Of a stretch of DNA of 64,000 bases, positions 34,454 through 47,742 are shown piece after piece (the first letter of the stretch is position 1; every line of letters starts with the position of its first letter). The stretch spans positions 6,576,501 to 6,640,500 of the forward strand of contig NC_088311.1 of the NCBI RefSeq assembly GCF_910592395.1. The letters are read 5' to 3'. The stretch is from Lineus longissimus (lineage: Eukaryota; Nemertea; Pilidiophora; Heteronemertea; Lineidae). The notes under the pieces are model-generated. The model worked only from the letters and a program-made list of their open reading frames with translations, was not told where the DNA came from and ran no database searches. The translations under genes were made by a program, and so were the position numbers.

Positions 34454-37400
34454 TCGTAAAGGCCAACCATTGTGATATCTAACAGTTCATGAGTGAGATT
34501 TTTGTTGAGATTCTAGAACTAGGCAAAAGAATATGCCAACTTGTGGTGACATTTATACGAGAAGACCAGAAACTTCAAGTCTTATAATCTAAAACATGTA
34601 AAAGTGTAATAGTGTGTTATTGTGATATGAACACTATTGACATCATCATTTGATCTAACACGCTTTGAATTCAACAGACATTGTGCTATGTTTAGCCAAC
34701 TTATCAAATAACCTCCGTCATGGAAATGTTATTGGTGTTCGATGACAAACAATCTTATTGAGAAGGTATCAGATTTTTTATTGTCAGTGGTGTTTAAGTC
34801 TTATATATTCGTAATAATGATATTGACTGGTGACAGGCATCAGCTCATGAAATATGATCAAAGTGTTTCAGGTTTATTCGTCTTGTGAGATTCGAAAATG
34901 CTTGGATTTTTTTGTAGTCATCGCGTTAAAGGTCGTATGAAGTCCTCATCACTGTCAGCCAGTGGTCAGAAAGAGACACCTTTACCCCACTTGTGATGAA
35001 GAGGAAAAAGCGAATCAAACATAATGATTGAGGTTAAATTGAAAGTTCCTTGTCCTTTGATTGGCTGAGAATGTAATCAACCTTTTGTGGTTGCGACCAA
35101 GGACAGGTGAGCGATAACTCAAGGAATAATCCATACCTATCGCTCTTTATAACCCCCACGAGACTCCATCATCTGTGTAGCTGACATTAAGCCAAACCTG
35201 CTTAGGAAACGGCACTTAGGTTAATGTCACAGAGTGTTGAGCGCGGCTTTGATTAAAACATGTTCCCTCGCAGTCGATGTGCTTCTCACTCAAATGAAGG
35301 GGACATGAATCTCGTGTGCGCATTCGTGGATGAAATTTGCCCACGGTATCCATAGAGCAGAGTCTATTGTGTATTGATGAGAGTGTTCACCTGGCCAGTT
35401 GAGTTCAGGTTTGCCCTTGGTGTGGCTTCCTGCAATTGGCTTTAGCTGCTCCTAAGGTTGGGAATCATCTTGTATTGTATTCTGGTCAGTAACAGGGCTG
35501 TGAGAGGCTGTAGTCCCTTTGGAGGAGCAGGCTGGGGGTGTTGTGGTATCAGAACGAAGGGTCAGGACCAATGCCTGCCTCCACAAGTCCAAAAGTCCCA
35601 CTGAACTATCAGCAATGTCTAAGTTGGAGAGAGCAAACATTGCAGTCTCAGAGCCTATCAAGGCAAGATGATGTGTAGATCTGATTGTATGATTTCCAAA
35701 CCATGGTTCATTGAGGTCTTCTTGGAAATCAAGGGTTGACGCCACATCACGAAATCATAGATGCCTTGCTGATACCAAGCAGGAGATGGATTATGAAGTT
35801 TGAATAATTAATGTTTAGCGAAGACTGACAGGGTTTCATATCAATGAACAAAGGAGAATTGATCGAAATTGAAAACAGCAGACTTTACAATGGATTACAT
35901 GGTAACTCGATGTGGTGCGGAGTTGGATTCGATTGCCAGCATCAAACTTGACAATGACTAGCGTAATGCATTAGCTGACAGATGCAGCAACAATGAACGG
36001 GACGGGGATCAATAAGCTGGGTAAAAAGATGCTGGCAAGGTTAAATGCTGATTGAGTGAAGTCAGTGATATGTTCCTGATTATTTGGGAGGAGAAGCTAT
36101 GCTTGAAGCAATTGATGGTGGTAATGGTTGATTTATCGTACATGTAAATCGTTTTATTGTTGCAGATTTCATAATAAGCTTGATTCACAAATGTAACATA
36201 AAAGTTCTCATGATAACAAGTTTGGGCTAGTACGATCGAGTGTAGCTGGTAGCCAACAAGAAATCGTCATATTTCTCAGAAGAATCATGTTGTGTTATAG
36301 TCCCATATTAGCAATCTCATATATTGAAATTATCACTTACTGGTATGGGGTAATGTAGATTGGTAATGAGCTTGCTTACTCTACCATTGTGTTATACGAC
36401 TTGACCAGGCTATTATAGCCATATCGATTATGTGGCAAAGCTATTACTACTGATTTACTGGTGATGGATTCACTGATGGCCAAGTTCCACTCCCTTACAA
36501 ATGAATTGACGATGAGTACTATCAGTTTAGTATGCTATGTATACTCAGAATCCTCATAATAGGAAAACCGTTCTTCTTCATTGATACATTAGAAAAGATA
36601 CCATGAGCCATGACATATATTCCTATACGATCGGCGAAAAACTGATATATTGTGTAGCACTGTTACACGTGGGTGTTCCCCTATCTTAAAATTTCCCTGA
36701 GACCCCAGGTCGTTGAATATTCCAAGGGCAATGTTTTAAATCTCAAATCAGATTTAGTTCAACTAGGGCTGCAAACGTAAGTGTCAATATGTCAGACAAG
36801 ATAATTGAATTTTTGTACCTATTGGCTTGTCTGTCTGGGTTTACTCTTGATTGGGAAAAATTAAATGAATATGAATTGCCCGAGACACTCCTTCAAACTA
36901 TTTTTACAATTGAATACTAACACGCCTAAAGACAACTGTCGTAATTAAACATTTTCGATGTTTAAAAAGTACCATGTAGGCGTAGGATTTGCCTCGGGAA
37001 TGTTGGTCTGAAAAATTAACCTTGTTGATGTGATGATCAATGACGAACTAACTTTATCTGGCATTGATGTCTATTTTAGTCTTGATTTATCATAACCTTC
37101 AATGGAACACGTGGTGGTATTATATAACGCAAGTAAAGGTTTTTGCCTAAATGTCTTTCATTAACACTTACTGTAAACTACAATTTTCGTAGATGTTTCA
37201 TTCTTGTGGATTTCGCGGTCAACCTAGATTCGGTTTTGCATGTTAATGTATGTCAGGCTATCGGCGGAACCCCAAAAGCTAGCTCAACTCTCTGTGCTGA
37301 TGACCATTGATTTTCATCAGACACCAACTATCACTTTCTTGTTTACCCCACTCTGTCCATGGTGTTCCTACGTCCTTGAGTACCCACTCATCTAGTGTAT

Positions 37401-40400
37401 GTGTTCTTTTATTCAGCCTTGAATGGGTTAAGGTGACAAGAACATATCAACTTGCTCAACATTCTCAATGTCAGCTCAAAGGTCATCCAGGCGACCTTAA
37501 ACTTAAAATCCCTGGAGAGACATGAAGAATACTTGTCGCGAACAACACTTTTTACCAAAGTCTGCTGTGATGTTTGTAACATTTTCAGATATTCAGTCCC
37601 CATCATTACTCATTATTCTCCGATTTCTAAGACTTATGCCATTTCTCTTGTTTCAAACCTCTCGCATTGTCTGATTTATTGAAAACATCCTACATGACCG
37701 CCCACTTCGCGCTATTTGGCATACGTAACGCATGAAATGATAACGTGCAATCAGCCCCCATTAAAGTTCCTCAGAAACCTGAAAATCGATATAAAGTATA
37801 TCACTTCACAACACCATCTCGTGTTACTTATCGAGGACCATTTTACATTATTACATTATATTCAAAGTTTTTGTGTGACTGAAATCCTAATCCTTTGTAT
37901 TTTGGGATTTCAAACATCCCCTTTCACCTTTATGTGTATCAGCTTTGTTGCTTTTATATGTAGTCACACCCATGATTCGTGACATCAACAATCGAAGACA
38001 CAGCACATATGTTCAAGTCAAGGCCATGGCCATGGACATAAGTCAAGGCCATGGTCCCGGTGGCCAATCGTGTTGGATCATTGACTATTTATTTACAAGG
38101 TAAACTTATTGTTTTTGTTCGGTTATTGTTGCCAATGGCAAAGTCATTGAAAACGATCGATTTATTACTGTGAAACTATTATGATTGTTCTTGCAGAGGG
38201 ATCTTGATTGTAGGGATATCCTTTTTCATGAACAGAAATGCTACCCTGTTATATATGTATCTGCTATCATGATTTCAGGTTGCTTTTCGATATCATATGC
38301 AATAACCAGTGAAAGAAGGGAGTTGCCTAAATATAAAAAAACTGAAATAATTTGAAAAAAATCCTATGGAAGATGTATTTTCAAGCTTGCATTGCAAGTC
38401 AAAGTCTACTCTATATATTACTTGTTTGGCAATTTAGCCATATGTAATATTGGAAAATACATGAAATATTAGCATAAAGACAACAAGGTTCCATCTTCTT
38501 TATAGTACAAAGGTACTTTCATCATGTTACAGGTGATAACACGGGCACGAAAGGCTCTTTAACGAAATCCAAGTAGCTACAAATGAATCTGTTTGAGGGA
38601 ACGAGTGTCCTACTTGAGCTAGACTGGGCAAGATGGCTATGCATTTGGTTATGGAAATGAAGTGACTACTGCTCGACATTGCCTCTGTCGGTGATCAATA
38701 GGAAAAACAAGAGGGGAATACTAAGTTCAAGATCGTACGACGGTCAGATTGAGATTTATCTAACAGAAGCTAAGTAAGGGGTGGAACAAGAACCAACTTT
38801 CTTAATTGAACGCATATTTCTTTCAGTTTGAAAGAAGTCAGGTTGAAGAGGTTACATGCTTACTTGCAACAACAACACGGACTATTTTGAAAAAGTTCAG
38901 AAGTAAAGAAGTCTTCAGGTGAAGACTATCCAGAAGTACGTCTTTCATGCCACAAGTGTTAATTAAAACATAACATGGTGAATGAGAACTTTCAAATGAT
39001 GTCAACTGATTCGGAGAATTCCTGACTTTCTGCGAAAAATTGTGTCCTGCAGTTGGTAACAGTAGTTGTTGCCATCAGGAGGAGGAGTTAAGTTTCACAG
39101 TTACGCTCTTACCATCGATAAAAAAGACAACGAAGTTGCTTTCCTTTGTCTCAGAAGCAAACTTGGCTACTGCCAAAAATAGCGGACACCATTGGGGACT
39201 TCGCCTATACCTCGAGGAACTTTCTTGGAGAACTAGTCCACTGCTATTGTTTGGAAATGGTGCCCATCCTCTATCATTGTGTTTATTTAGAAGTCATTCT
39301 TCCCTTTTCCTTCTCAATTCCGTGCTTATTGCTTCGAGACATGTTGCCCATCCTGCTTGTATGTTGACTGTGCTGTCAGACCCAAGTAACCTCTAGCCAT
39401 ACATCTCTAGCATCATACCAGATGCCAACACCCTTCCAGCTCAGAAAAAATCGTCCATCTATACTATCACGATTCTCTTTATTAGAAATTCTGTTTCAAT
39501 ATGTTCCGGTGCGTCTGAAATCACAAGCTTCTTCCACTCCATCTTCGAGCTGCCGTGTGGCCAGTGATGCATCTTTCGATGCAAGGAGTTGAATGGTAAA
39601 AAACTGCACGCCTCGCGCTTGCTTCGCTACAACGTCATGCCTGAGGGAATGCACTGAATATTCTGATTGCATAATTTCTGAAGCCTGATAAAGTTCTGAT
39701 GGCATCGTGGAGATTTTAATAAAATGCTCCGTTTGAACATTGGTGCAAATCTTGTGTGACTCACCAGATCAAATGTTCGTCTCATCAGAACGTTTCCTGT
39801 TTCGAAATGTCATCTCATATCTTCTAATGACATTGTTTGCTGCATGCGAAGGGGTCTCAATCTCTTTGTTAAACCCTAATCTTGTTCATATCCTTCCTGT
39901 AATCCCTTTGGGCAATGCCAATCCCCGTAATAAAGACACATTGTACATGACAAATACACATCATACACCGCTGTAGGGAAATTGAAAATCTATTCTTGTC
40001 GAGAAACTTCTGACTTCTGTCATGTTTCATTTTAAATCTTGCTTATTTAATCTCACATTTAAGGAAAAACAAAGAAATCTTTCCTTGGGCGCAATTAACA
40101 ATTCTCAGCTAGATTTGACAGCAGCTGCCTTGAGACTATTTGACCTTGCTGCAGTAATCTGATAGTAATCCTTGAGACATCTTTGACTTTCGTGAAGTAA
40201 TCCGATTCAGACTCCAATATGGCAATAATCCCTGAAAGGAACTTGGTGCACAATTATCGTGATTTCTTATATCCTTTCTTTGCCATTGATAATCCAAGCC
40301 ATTGATAATCTGCCAATCTCTTAACCCTAATTCATGATACTTGCATAGGAGAAGAATCAGTGTTGTCTCTGAGTTTTTCATCAGATGGGGGCTTACCACT

Positions 40401-43400
40401 CAAATGCGGCGTAGACCGTGGTATTTCAAAATGAATGCCTTCAATGAAAGCATTAGCCATTACTGTGACCTCACATCTGCCTGGAATATAGTAAATGTCA
40501 GCCGGCATAATAACTGGTGCCTGGCTTTTAGAGACACAACACTGGAAATTAAGGCACACAAAACAAAAACGGAGCCTGGAGGTGGATCTCTAAGAGAGCA
40601 TGGGGGGAAACGAAGCAAGCTTTTTTCCATGCTTTCTGAACTTGTAGCTTTTCAAATTGCCACTTCTTACCTCTTTTTCATATTTTTGACGTGGCAATGC
40701 GATGAGATGCGACCAGCTTGGCTCATCCGGAAACAGGCATGGATGAAAAGTTTCTCAACTTTCGATCTTTTTATGGGCTGGAAAATCAAGCCATTCTCAA
40801 AGGAATACCTAGTTTATGTCATCGAACTATCTGATTGAACTGCAGATTGATAGCTATACCACATGATCTGTCAACACCTCCTGCCAACCTCTGGATCCTT
40901 CCTTTATATCATCTTGTCATAATCATATGATCCTATAATTGAAATGAACTCACCCCGGAATCATATTGCAACCAAGCCATCAGATTTTCAATAAAGCTCA
41001 TGACATGGCTGACATTATCCCTTTTGAACACATTGATTATGGTGTATGTTGGCATATCTCTTGTCAAGAAGCCAGACGGCCGACTCCCTGGGTCACGTCT
41101 CGGTCCTACTGTAGGGCTATCGTATTGTGTCTATTTGTGTTGACGTGTTTGCCCGGCCCTTAGGGAGTGTAATAGCATCTGATCTAGTGACGTCTGACTG
41201 AAAGCAGTGGCAAGCATGTGTCCTGTTTCATCTGATACACTCTCTATCACCCTTGATTCGCTGGTCAGGACCGTCGCATATCTTTTTCTACAGTGTTACA
41301 TTTGGCAGGTGAAGCATGTTCTTAGCTAAAAAATAGGTAAATTGATTCTTGTTATCCGCTTTGGCAGGTGTGGTTTTCCGTTAAAAACATTGCAAAGGCG
41401 GAGACATCTTCCCAAGTTGTATTCTCTGGTTGTCTCTTGTGGTGGCGATATTTAACTCCTCTGAGAGTGTCTTTTCTGTTAAGCAGAGTAAAAAGTGCGC
41501 TGCAAACAAGGTACTGTTGTGTTGTTGATTTGGGAAAGAATCTTTTTCTCTGGTCTTAAACTTCCTTCAGATCAGTTGGTAGTGGGATGAGAATTCATTG
41601 TGATGTCTTTAGGAATCTATGAATAGTTTTCTTCACTTCATTTAAAATTCATGAAAGTGTTTTCATACGTAACTTTTTGTGAGTAACCGCCCCAGAATCT
41701 GAGAAGGAATGAATGATAACACAATTTGAAAACATTTCCTCTGATGTCGTCAAACTTGGCGAGTAGGTGTTCAGAGAAAGTTGGTATCTTTGAGTTGGAG
41801 TTGTTCCAATACGAGTGGGTTGTTTCAGAGTTGGTGTTTATTCTCAGTTTGAAGGCAGCTTTTCATCGTAGATTTGATTGTCGATTTGCAGTTTCTTCCT
41901 GCTTTTGTTCCTTGTCAATATTCCATCCTCCCTTTTAGTCAGTTCTAGAGAATATATTATGTAAGTCAATCACCACTCCAAAAAGTGTTTATTACATTAT
42001 GAAAAACAATTCTGCGCAATCATCACAGAAGATGCCATTGCACTTTAACTAATGTAGTCCTCTTCCTGTTAAACCCTGCCACTAACAGCCTGTTATGCTG
42101 ATGGCAAATGTGGCCATCCCCAGATAGCCTCCCTCGGCATCACAAATTAAGTGACCATGTATCTTTGAATAGCTACTCCTTTTGAGAGGGGGGTTCTCGT
42201 GGACATTATCACCTGTGCCTTCCAGTGGCAATTGATTAAATCATCCATCACGTTATTGCCTTTGACAGGGGCTGTGGCGGCCGTGTGAATGCAGGTCGAT
42301 AACGTTTTTTCATCACACAGAGAAAAAATATTTCCCTATCAACCTTGGCGCCCAGTTGGAATTCTCATCGGCATGATGAGAGCAAATTGCTCGGCGTGGT
42401 TGGGACAAACATCCATCCCATTATGAGATTGCGTAGTTGTACTTTGATACGTCGACAACTCTTGGTCGTCTCCACTCTCTTGGTTGTCGTGACAAAATGT
42501 TATTAATAATGTGTTATGAAGTAGTTTTCAAGCCAAGGTCGATCCCAACTTATTTTGGTGTTTCGAGGCTTGAGTTCTTCTGTTAATTGTATGTCAACAT
42601 CTGGTCTGAACAACTTCCGAAGGACAACACTTTGTCCTTCAATTTGTTACACGGATAGAACTGGATAGTGGCTGAATTGCCAACTGGTACTGAATTGCAG
42701 GGTCACCTCTTTTCTCTATTAATTTGCAGTATTGGATTGAGATTTCATTATTTTGATGTTGACAAATCGAGTGCCTTTGGCTAGTTATCTCACCAGACAT
42801 CGACCAGTCCTACTGGCGTCTAATGTAATAATAACAATGGAGACAACTCAAAGACACCGCTTTTTGCACCATCGTTAACAGCTTGCTGTAGGATGCAGAC
42901 CAATTAACGTATTGAGCAAGCAGGTTTTATCATCCCCAAGAGAGCATGCTGGAAAGCATGGACTCGTTATGGGAAGTTGTTGTCTGTTTGTAGTGAGCAA
43001 TGGTTTCGACTTTGAAACTGCAGCTGCCAAACAAATTAACCATTTAGAGTGTTTTTTTCAGATGACGGTTTTGTTTCCATTTAAGTGCTGAGGGCAATAA
43101 AGGCAATCTTGCTCAGAATAATGATGTCTGATACAGGCATGAATAACTGCAATGAACAGGTTTAGTTGCTCTCCCTCTCTCTGAAATGCGGTGGTATAAT
43201 GCTTCAGGTTTACAGAAGCATTTATAGCATCATAACCCTGCCAGAAAAAGTAGCAATTCAAAGCCTACACAAGCTGTGTAGATTTCGTCCTCTGGATACC
43301 CCAGGCAGAATTTTTCCGTTTGGTAATCAGAACAAAGCTGGTACCAAATTCGGATTTGCCTCATCGTTCTTTTATTCTTGTGTTCTCAGTAGCAGAGTCT

Positions 43401-45400
43401 AATCTCGACATCATGGCTGCAGTGGTGATCAGAACTGGGCTGAGCTTTTGCAAATAGAAACAATGAAATTCTGTTTATTCATCACACAACTCAGTAATGG
43501 ATAACTCCAGCGCTGGAGATTAACATAAATATGGTTGCGATTACGGATTGATTTTCCTCCGTTGTCCAAATACAATACCGTCTGCGTGACAAATTGACAA
43601 TATGCTGTGCCTATTACAATCTATTTTTGAGGTGAAGTAATGTTGAAGCCATCCGACTCTATGACTGCCATGCTCAGCCCAAAATTGGATTTTCTCGTCT
43701 CTCCTTATGTAGGTTTGGTATACATCGAGAGACCATCAGTATTGACTATCTGTTTGACATAGCCAATGACCGCAAGAGTGACACTGACAGACTAGGTCAA
43801 CAGATCCTTCAAACACAGGTTACCTCATATTTGTCCAATCACCAAAGAAGATGCCCCGAGTCATATTGACAAAGTTGGCAATTGCTTTCTTTGGCTGGAC
43901 ACATGAATAGTGTTTTAGGAGGAAACACTGTGGGTTATTCCGTGTGTTCCTTTCATCGAAGGAAATAAAAGATGAAGATCATGCACTTCATGGGTTCATC
44001 TCAATATTGGTGATGACTTCCTGTTCGTAACTTGCATCAGTTGTTGCCAAGTCAACGTCATGTCTCCCTTGTTCTCAGGGTGCAAGAATACTTATGGTGG
44101 AAATACTAGAGGCAATTTCTCCATAGAAACAATTGCGATATTTCCCAAGGGTCAGGGGATATATTAGTTTCTGATGGAATTACATGACAAAGTGTCTGTT
44201 TCCCCCAGAAAACATGAGTTCCAAGGAAAATAGGAAAAAACCTGGACAACATAATTGAGGCGGTCTGTTCCATGAGTAAAATTAGCAAGTAAGCATCAGC
44301 AGTATTCTTCAGTTTCACCCATCTAAGACCTCTTCATATACGGTACGTCTTCAAAATTGACAAAAAGGTCAAGGTCACTCATGACTTTTGGACAGCTTTG
44401 ACTGTATTTCCCACCCAGTGTCTGTCCTGATTGAACATGTTGAAGAACGTTAAACAAACATACGCACGCTATCTTGCGAAGCTTATAGTTTGACCATTCA
44501 GAAGCAGTCTTTGATAATACTGGAGTATCTCTCTTGGGTCAAGCAATGCATGATTTCTCGATTCAATAAACGATGCCAAAATGTCGCGCTCATAATGTGA
44601 GGATCCTAAGTCATTTTCCTCAGTGGAAGATGGCCAGTATTCTTGTACAACGGTCGTGTAGTACACATTAAGCCTGGACAGATAATGGTGGATAATGTCC
44701 AGTAATGCTCCCTAATGTCTTGGCCATCAGCTCTAGCACTGTCCACACAAGCATCATAATCAGATGACCCATCCATGAGTGATATAATATCAGTATTAGG
44801 GGGTAACTCTGATAAATGAGCGGTGCTTGTTCCGTAGTTGACTTATCAAAGCTTCTTAGTCCGTGACATGTCACGATAGTCTTTGGGAGCTCTCTTGACG
44901 AGACTCAGTATCATTAGAAAGTTCAATCTGGTCACTGGATTGAAATTTACTGGAGATCATCTACAGTTTCACCACTGTTCACAATGGCTTCTTTAGGACA
45001 TGTTCTTGTCGTCCCAACTCACAGCTTCCCTTGAACTGCGGCCAGTCTTCAGTTAATTCGAGTCCAGTGAACCGTTTAAACTTTCTATATGTTATTGAAA
45101 ATCGCCAAGATGACTGGAAGCACACACAACAGCATCACGAGAATCAGTTGGTACTTTTAAAGTCCAGGTCATTTGGTTTAGTTCCAGCTTCTTCTTATGT
45201 TGTATTCTTTTACTTAAGACATTGAACAAATGCAAAGAAGATAGGTCTTCGAAGGAAATGTCACTTGGTGCAATATTTCAAGCAGTGTATCTATGTACCT
45301 ATGGCCTTCAATGCAAAAGGGAGGAGCGTGACGGCTTACATGTTTTAATAGGATGGTGATTATAGTTTTGTGGAACAATCTGTTAAACACATGATGAGAT
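34454..45400. other. Intronic stretch, no gene seen
   Basis: About 11 kb without a supported exon. A donor-like CAG|GTGAGC lies at 35104-35112 but has no clear acceptor or open exon upstream. A small direct repeat of CAAGTCAAGGCCATGG occurs twice at 38010-38055. The longest frame is 40341-40838 (+, 165 codons), unrecognised and compatible with chance. Nothing else is supported. Confidence 0.4.
44318..44460. repeat. Dispersed repeat fragment, copy A
   Basis: Shares AGTTTCACCCATCTAAGACC near its start and ATTGAACATGTTGAA then CGTTAAACAAAC near its end with the fragment at 53605-53750, in the same order and orientation. It is an old interspersed element of unknown class. The AAC-GTTAAAC end resembles the 3' ends of some invertebrate SINEs. 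Confidence 0.5.
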
Positions 45401-45571
45401 TACAGCGGAGCCCCGGTAACACGACCACTCATGGGACCGAGGTTGAATGGTCTTGTTACCGTGGGTCTTGTAATGGTAATTAGAGAGGAAACCATTCGGA
45501 ACCGGTGATTCTTGGTCGTCATAGCGGGTGGTCGCATTACCGGGGTGGTCGCCGACTGGGGTTCCACTGTG
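45401..45571. repeat. MITE candidate, about 170 bp, with imperfect terminal inverted repeats
   Basis: The left end is TACAGCGGAGCCCCGGTAAC followed by ACGACCAC. The right end, reverse-complemented, is CACAGTGGAACCCCAGT, followed further in by GGTAATGCGACCACCC. Left and right ends therefore share an ACAGTGGAACCCC-GGTAA-CGACCAC motif order. No clear target-site duplication was found. The interior repeats the GGTAA/CGACCAC module, which gives a folded structure. Confidence 0.6.
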
Positions 45572-47699
45572 CTTCTTCAAACTTGAAACCAAAAGACTAG
45601 AGTACCATACGATAATGTCAGCGTATCCAGAGGCAGAGCTGTTAAGATGAAAACCAAGCTAATGTTGCTCAAAGACAACTTCAAAGAAATCTGTCAAATT
45701 AACTTATAGATTATGATTAAGTTTCAGATTTCGCTCTGTGGAGATCATTGAGGGTGATTGATCGGTAAACGCACACCCCAATGTGATGCAAATTTCGCCC
45801 GGTCTGTGTAAACAACCTGTAGATTAAGATCCTTCTAATGTGCGGGTTTTGTTCGATAATTCAATGTCGGTGAACTCACTTGGTATAATTCATGGAACAG
45901 ATGAATTTGCTGTTAATTACTTGGTATATTTATTGGTGGGGTTCTGTTACTGTTTCTCGGTACGCCCATGGTCCTGACCTCATGATAAAGCGGTATTAGA
46001 TCGGTGAAACTGGATTATTTTCAAAACCGTTCTAAAAGATGGTGAACCCAGATTCATTACCATACTTACTTCGGAAACAATAGGGCTGTCATGATAATAT
46101 GAATAACACAATCAACAAAAACAGGAAAAAGACTATTTCATCCAAAGAATTCAGTCTTTCATATCGATGAGCTTGTATTCTCAGCATGTGTTTACTTTTC
46201 GCTGGTGTGGTTCCTGTAAAAGCTCATCATTACCAACATCCAACTGCTTTTGTTCTCTTTCCATGTTTCGGTTCCTGTTCAGGCACTTGATAAGGAAATC
46301 AATTTCTTTTAATTATCGAAGATATCCATGTGCCATTGTTGCACCATTTGTTTGAACCGGATGGATGGTGTTGAATGAGATTGTCAACATGAGAAAGCAA
46401 TTCCCTCATTAGATTTTGTTTATTTCAGCAGTACATAAAGATTAGAATTGTTTCATAATTTTCTGTTTTCGGTTGTGCATTTATAGCTCAACAAGATGTG
46501 CATCATTGTTCGTGAAGGCCATGCTTGAAGAGAGGACATTTATTTTACTAATCAAATCATGCACTTTTCAGGTTTAGGTGAAGACATTGAGCAGTCCTTT
46601 CAGGATGAAAAATAATTACATACAATATAATTGATGCATTCAAATCACCTGACCTTAGAAAAGTGCATTTAGAGTATATCTGTGGCTGACTTCTAGCACA
46701 AATACTTATGTTCCCTTCAGACATTACCAAAGCCCCCTTGATGAATCGCTGGTGCCAACGAAATTGAAATTTTGTGACATGGCATGTGGACTCAAATATT
46801 TGACAAAAGGTTGCTTGGCACCTTAAATGCCATATACATGTACATGTAGAGTCAAATGTTGATGAACTGTTCAATTTGGTGTCATTTTGCTTTTCTCAGT
46901 TGTGAAGTGGTACTCTTGTCATATTTCTATTTGAAAATGCTGGCATAGTGTTTGACCAAGTTGCTCTTTTAGTGTTGATTTTAGTTATCTTGAGGAAGTA
47001 ATTGAAATTCATCTCCGCTATATTGGGTGAAAATATTTGTCACTTTCTTAAAACAAACAATACTTCGTGAAAAATGATTCAGATTGCTTCGATCATATCT
47101 TTGTCAATGACCTACATAGATACCCCCTAAGTTTGTTGGCTTTTTCTGTTCTCAAAAGTGTAGGTGACAATGAATGATCTCAATGTCAAAGCTCTTGCTT
47201 CTTTCTAAATTCTTTCTAAAGATGAAGGCATTGATTTTATAGGATCTACCCTAGCGTCAGTGGAAAATCTTTAGCTAGCCATTAGCCATTAGCTAGTTAT
47301 TCAGGTTTAGATTTCAAACCTATTGGAAAATGACTGAATGCTATTTATAGAGTAGAGTTGTGATGCAAAAATCTCACTTCTTGTGTGCATGTGTGTAAAA
47401 GGTAGAAGTTCTACTATTTGTGGGTGTGACTGTTTATGGAAACCTTTAATTTTAGAAGAAATTGAAAAAGTGGTGAATTTGAATGGATATGCTTGAATTT
47501 GGTGTCATGTTTATTCAAAAGCAGTCATGGGTTCATTTGAATGTAATTGGGGAAGTTGAACTATGTAGTATCATTTCCTATGTTTGGCAAAGCTAAGCTA
47601 AGTAGAGTAGCGTAGTCTAGGCCCAAACCCATGGTAATCGTCCTAACCAGGCTGACGTTCTTGACCCTAACAGGTTCTACTAATACTTCTGCTGTCCAG
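45572..47699. other. Intronic stretch, no gene seen
   Basis: A palindromic TACATGTACATGTA lies near 46838. No exon. Confidence 0.45.
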
Positions 47700-47736
47700 C
47701 TACAGAATAGCTACCTCTACATCCAGTACGTTACGC
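47700..47736 (+). other. Possible microexon (37 nt, or 31 nt from a second AG)
   Basis: A near-perfect branch-point match (TACTAAT) and a short tract lead to CCAG at 47696-47699, and a strong donor GTAAGT starts at 47737. A second AG (ACAG, ending 47705) would give 31 nt. Entered in phase 1, both versions hit a stop at once, so it does not fit as a coding cassette between the phase 1 exons considered here. It could be a non-coding or poison exon, or chance pairing of splice-like motifs. Confidence 0.2.
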
Positions 47737-47742
47737 GTAAGT

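Noticed and set aside
35060-35112. An exon ending at CAG|GTGAGC
   Set aside because: The donor is good, but no acceptor, branch motif or start codon with a leader was found upstream.
40341-40838. A 165-codon plus-strand gene
   Set aside because: No family resemblance, no splice or promoter context and ordinary intron composition. One or two frames of this size are expected by chance in 64 kb.
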